Source of the DNA: Candidatus Peregrinibacteria bacterium
GTDB taxonomy: Bacteria; Patescibacteriota; Gracilibacteria; Peribacterales; Peribacteraceae
Assembly (NCBI GenBank): GCA_016201685.1
Contig: JACQCJ010000024.1
Span: 1-8,516, forward strand
Length of the DNA stretch: 8,516 bases
Direction of reading: 5' to 3'
The notes below the pieces were generated by a model. It saw nothing but the letters and a program-made list of their open reading frames with translations. It did no database searches and had not been told where the DNA came from. The stretch's first letter is position 1; the number at the start of each line of letters is the position of its first letter. The position numbers and the translations under genes were made by a program. This document shows, in pieces, positions 5,646-8,516 of this stretch.

Positions 5646-8291
5646 TCACCGAGTGATCCCAATTCTGTCTTCGATCTCTTGGTTCACGAAAATCTTCTTC
5701 CTCCCGAACTTCATGCGGCTGTACTCCTTGATGAGGGCGGCAAGCTTCTCATTGCGGTCGGATTCGTCGTAGATGGTCGCCATGCTGAAGGGACGCGACG
5801 TGGTGTTATTGATGTTGAGTTTCACGTAGCAGTGGAAGTTCGGGATGCCGATCACGTCCTGCTCGCTCAGGACCGGCGCCATTTCCTTGGCCATGTACTC
5901 GGCGTCCTCCGCGCCGATCTTGAAGCTGAGGATGGTGCCCACGTTGCCGAAGACGGCGTCGCGCATCTTCGTCGACGCCTGGCCGTACTCCTCGGTCTTG
6001 CCCACGAGTTGCCCGATGTACTGGTGCGCCATGATGAGGCCGAGCTCGTACTTGCGGGCTTCGCTGAGGATCGTCGCGAAGGCATCCGTGACGAAGTTCT
6101 GGAACTCGTCGACGTAGAGGTAGAAGCGGCGGCGATCGCGCTGGGGCACGTCGGCGCGGGAGAGCGCGGCCATGTTGACCTTATTGACGAAGATGAGACC
6201 GAGGAGCTGCGCGTTCACGTCGCCGATCTTTCCCTTGCTCAGGTTCACGAGGAGGATCGTGCCGCTGTCCATGATCTCTCGGATGCTGAAGGCGCTCTTG
6301 GGCTGTCCGATGATGTTGCGCATCGTCGTATTCGTGACGAAGGGACCGAACTTGGCGGAGAAGTACGGGATCATTTCCTCTTTTTCGCGCTGGCCGGTCT
6401 TGGCGATCTCGTGCTCCCAGAAGCTGCGCACGACCACATTCTTGCATTTGCTCACTTTGTAGCGCTGGAACTCGTCGTCCACGAAGAGACGCGGCACGTC
6501 GATGAGGGTGGCGCCCTCTTCTTCATCGTCCATGAGCGTGAGGCAGCCGTTGCGGAAGTAGTGTTGGATTCTGGGCCCGAAGATCTCGTTGCCGAAGAGC
6601 TTGATGAAGATCTCCATCGCGTCGAGCGAGGCGCGGTCCTTCTCCTCGTCGGTCTTGGCCTCGAGCAGGTTGAGTCCCATCGGGCGTTCTCCATCGGAAG
6701 GATCGAAGACGACGACGTCCTTTGCGCGCTCCTTGGGCACGTGTGCGAGGATGTCTTCGATGAGGTCGCCGTGCGGGTCCACCACGCAGAGTCCCGCTCC
6801 CCTCGCCACGTCCTGCCGCGCCTGAAAGTTGAGGAGCGCGGATTTCCCCGAACCGGACTTTCCGATGATGTACTGGTGGCGCGTGCGATCGGTATCCAGG
6901 AAGTGGATGGGCGTTTCCGTTGCGCGATGGCGGTTGATGCCGATGAGCACGCCTTCCTTGGGGACGTTGGGCGGCGGCGGGAGAACCTTGTAGGTGATCC
7001 ACTGGATGAGAGGGATCTTGTTGTAGCGGCTGTCGGGGAAGTGGTAGAGGCCCGCGAGCTCTCTCTCCACGAGCAGATCTTTCTTGTGGAGGAATCCGTT
7101 GATGCGGTACTTCCAGAGCCAGTACATGAAGGGCGCGTTGAACGCGAGCGGGAAGAAGTCCACGAACATTCGGCGGTTCATGAACCAGTTGCCGTAGATG
7201 TCCTTGAAGATGTTGAAGGCCACTTCGATGCCGTTCGTCAGATCCAGCGCTCTACGGTACGTCTTGGCAGCGGTGAGAATGCGCAGGCTCACGTGGAAAC
7301 CGCTCATGCCCGCTTTTTGACCCATGCGCTTGTAGAGATCTTCCTCCGGTTGGATCATGCGGACGAAGGAATCGCCGTGGGTGGCGCCCGGCGCATAGCT
7401 TTCATTCTTGTCATCGCCCGACGCGATGCCCCCGAGCACGCGCACCATCGTCGAGAGGATCGGAATGTGCGATGCCCAACTGTCGTCCTTCCCTTTGAAT
7501 TTAAGGCTCGCGTACCGTTTCACTTTCTTGCTCCAGCTGTCGTAGAACGTGGGCGTGATGATGAGCTGGATGGCGGCGGTCTCGTCGGTGTCCATCTTGC
7601 TGAGCACGTTCGCGACGTCGTTGAGGGGATCGTCTTGCATTTCCTCGTAGAAGCGGATGGGGAAGAAGAATTTTTTCTTCGTGATCATGTTGTAGCCCAC
7701 CAGCTTGTACCCCTTGGGCCACACGTCGGGTGTTGGTTGCAGCGAAACTTCGGCGTCCGGATAGAACGCGGTGATTTGCTTCTCCACGATGGAGACGAGG
7801 CTCGGTTGCGTGAGGACGTAGAACGTGAGCTCGCCCCTCTCCACGAAGAGCTCGAAGCTGATCGTGGCGTACCGGAAGATCCAGAAGTGCAGGAACTGCC
7901 AGAACGTCAGGTGTTTGACCTCCCAGAGAGCGCGGTAGAGCTGCTCCATCACGGCGACTTTTTCCTTGAAATCTTTCTCGGTGCGCTTCTCCTGGTCGAT
8001 CTTGCTGTCGCTCCTGGGCAGGAGCACCTTCATGGAGACGAGCCGCGTGCCCTCCCACCATGCGTACCAAAAACGCACCGAGCGGATGATGATGACCCCG
8101 ACCAAATACACCGTCAGGAGCTCGAGCACGCGGCTGAGGGGATCTTGCAGAATCCAATCCCACGCGATGAGTAGAAAGTTGGAATGGAAGAAGAGGCTCA
8201 CCAGCTCGATTGCCAGCAGCAGGATCGGCCAGAAGAAAATGCGGAGGAAGAGAGTCACGGAGGAGAAAAGAGGGAATATTCCCTTCGGCAA
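5646..8291 (-). CDS. VirD4/TraG-like type IV secretion ATPase (membrane-anchored DNA-transfer protein)
   Basis: The 881-aa protein is an ATPase of the VirD4/TraG/HerA group, which in other systems couples or pumps DNA or protein at the inner membrane. The N-terminus has two or more membrane segments (about 10-37 and 55-73), then a long family-specific region, another hydrophobic stretch near 376-394, and the RecA-like ATPase from about 445. Walker A is GKSGSGKS at 477-484. The strand VVDPHGDLIEDI at 503-514 is typical of the family. Walker B is FYLYVDEFQNF at 723-733, with D728/E729, and IMAHQYIGQL at 753-762 holds the sensor glutamine. The last part (EYSRMKFGRKK, then VNQEIEDRIGITR) is basic. 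The start is TTG at 8289-8291, because no ATG precedes the first membrane segment and an in-frame stop lies upstream; GTG at codon 12 is an alternative. No relaxase or VirB genes are nearby. Related orphan ATPases are, as I recall, frequent in CPR genomes, where their substrate is unknown. Confidence 0.9.
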   Translation of the reverse strand: MPKGIFPLFSSVTLFLRIFFWPILLLAIELVSLFFHSNFLLIAWDWILQDPLSRVLELLTVYLVGVIIIRSVRFWYAWWEGTRLVSMKVLLPRSDSKIDQEKRTEKDFKEKVAVMEQLYRALWEVKHLTFWQFLHFWIFRYATISFELFVERGELTFYVLTQPSLVSIVEKQITAFYPDAEVSLQPTPDVWPKGYKLVGYNMITKKKFFFPIRFYEEMQDDPLNDVANVLSKMDTDETAAIQLIITPTFYDSWSKKVKRYASLKFKGKDDSWASHIPILSTMVRVLGGIASGDDKNESYAPGATHGDSFVRMIQPEEDLYKRMGQKAGMSGFHVSLRILTAAKTYRRALDLTNGIEVAFNIFKDIYGNWFMNRRMFVDFFPLAFNAPFMYWLWKYRINGFLHKKDLLVERELAGLYHFPDSRYNKIPLIQWITYKVLPPPPNVPKEGVLIGINRHRATETPIHFLDTDRTRHQYIIGKSGSGKSALLNFQARQDVARGAGLCVVDPHGDLIEDILAHVPKERAKDVVVFDPSDGERPMGLNLLEAKTDEEKDRASLDAMEIFIKLFGNEIFGPRIQHYFRNGCLTLMDDEEEGATLIDVPRLFVDDEFQRYKVSKCKNVVVRSFWEHEIAKTGQREKEEMIPYFSAKFGPFVTNTTMRNIIGQPKSAFSIREIMDSGTILLVNLSKGKIGDVNAQLLGLIFVNKVNMAALSRADVPQRDRRRFYLYVDEFQNFVTDAFATILSEARKYELGLIMAHQYIGQLVGKTEEYGQASTKMRDAVFGNVGTILSFKIGAEDAEYMAKEMAPVLSEQDVIGIPNFHCYVKLNINNTTSRPFSMATIYDESDRNEKLAALIKEYSRMKFGRKKIFVNQEIEDRIGITR

Positions 8292-8311
8292 CGATACAGG
8301 AAATTCGTGTT

Positions 8312-8317
8312 ATTATA
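8312..8317 (-). promoter_or_regulatory. -10 box (TATAAT) of the VirD4-like gene
   Basis: On the minus strand a perfect TATAAT lies 20 bases before the TTG start, which would give a leader of about 14 bases. The -35 region, at 17-base spacing, falls in a pyrimidine-rich tract (CTCCTCCTTTTTTC) and does not resemble TTGACA. The leader AATTTCCTGTATCG carries no Shine-Dalgarno. Confidence 0.45.
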
Positions 8318-8340
8318 GCAGAAAAAAGGAGGAGGAGGTA

Positions 8341-8490
8341 GGTGATTCGGGGAAGGGAGCACGGGGGATGGTTGGTGTTTGTTTTTTGCTTCCATCAAAC
8401 AGAACACAAACACTCCCCTCTCCTTCCTCCGAACCTTCAAGAACATTTTCTCTTTCCGAAGAAAGAATAGCCCAAGAAAAGGAGAGGGGT
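8341..8490. repeat. Nested palindromic intergenic element
   Basis: Several inverted repeats share this stretch: CCCCTCTCCTT (8415-8425) with AAGGAGAGGGG (8479-8489), an 11-bp exact match; TCTTTC-CGAA-GAAAGA (8451-8466) inside it; and GTGTTTG (8375-8381) with CAAACAC (8407-8413). The right edge, read on the minus strand, is the CTCACCCCCAACCCCTCTCC-type repeat often mistranslated as LTPNPSP. No gene is seen from 8318 to 8516. Confidence 0.6.
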
Positions 8491-8516
8491 TGGGGGTGAG
8501 GTCACACAAAACAAAC

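Noticed and set aside
5548..5772. 74-codon plus frame starting MASRVSLRRAQGDT
   Set aside because: It begins in the REP-like unit (RRAQGDT is a typical false translation of it) and runs antisense into the 3' end of the ATPase gene.
5679..8174. 831-codon open frame on the plus strand opposite the ATPase
   Set aside because: Its composition is a run of histidine, valine, glutamate, aspartate and arginine, as expected from antisense reading of GC-ending codons. The minus frame carries clear ATPase motifs over the same bases.
8255..8509. 84-codon minus frame starting MCDLTPNPSPFLG
   Set aside because: LTPNPSP is the familiar false translation of a palindromic intergenic repeat. The rest covers the ATPase promoter and start.

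Overview
The window most likely comes from a Candidate Phyla Radiation (Patescibacteria) genome, perhaps of the Peregrinibacteria/Peribacteria type. This is inferred from two large proteins: a secreted repeat protein built from a golvesin-like module, a DUF11-like module and three long beta-rich units, and an 881-residue membrane-anchored VirD4/TraG-type ATPase without the rest of a secretion operon. All three long genes end in TGA and none needs TGA as a sense codon, so the standard code is assumed. No rRNA, tRNA, CRISPR array or transposase was found.

Layout. Positions 3-461 (+) hold the 3' part of an unrecognised gene split by one in-frame TGA. It runs tail to tail into mltG (469-1479, -), an endolytic murein transglycosylase. 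Upstream of mltG lie an AT-rich palindrome (1489-1576) and then the C-terminal half of a ybaB-like gene (-). The 5' half of ybaB has been replaced by what reads as the tail of a plus-strand gene (1768-1878, +), so a rearrangement joint lies near 1770-1785. A promoter with a symmetrical -35 region (1886-1914) drives the 855-residue secreted protein (1941-4508, +), which is followed by a rho-independent terminator and a cluster of GC-rich hairpins.

Positions 4728-5645 form a messy interval with gene remnants on both strands, small ORFs and REP-like palindromes. At its left end is a second copy of the last 13 codons of the VirD4-like gene, in the same orientation. The peptide is identical but seven codons are changed synonymously. 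Positions 5646-8291 (-) encode the VirD4/TraG-like ATPase. Its probable promoter (-10 TATAAT) lies just upstream, next to a nested palindrome that ends the window.

The two cell-envelope genes fit a cell that remodels its wall (MltG) and displays or secretes a large beta-rich protein. The ATPase could work in DNA or protein transfer. Nothing in the window shows that these genes act together; they are separate transcription units. The most interesting parts are the small rearranged intervals, especially the duplicated C-terminal tail and the ybaB joint.
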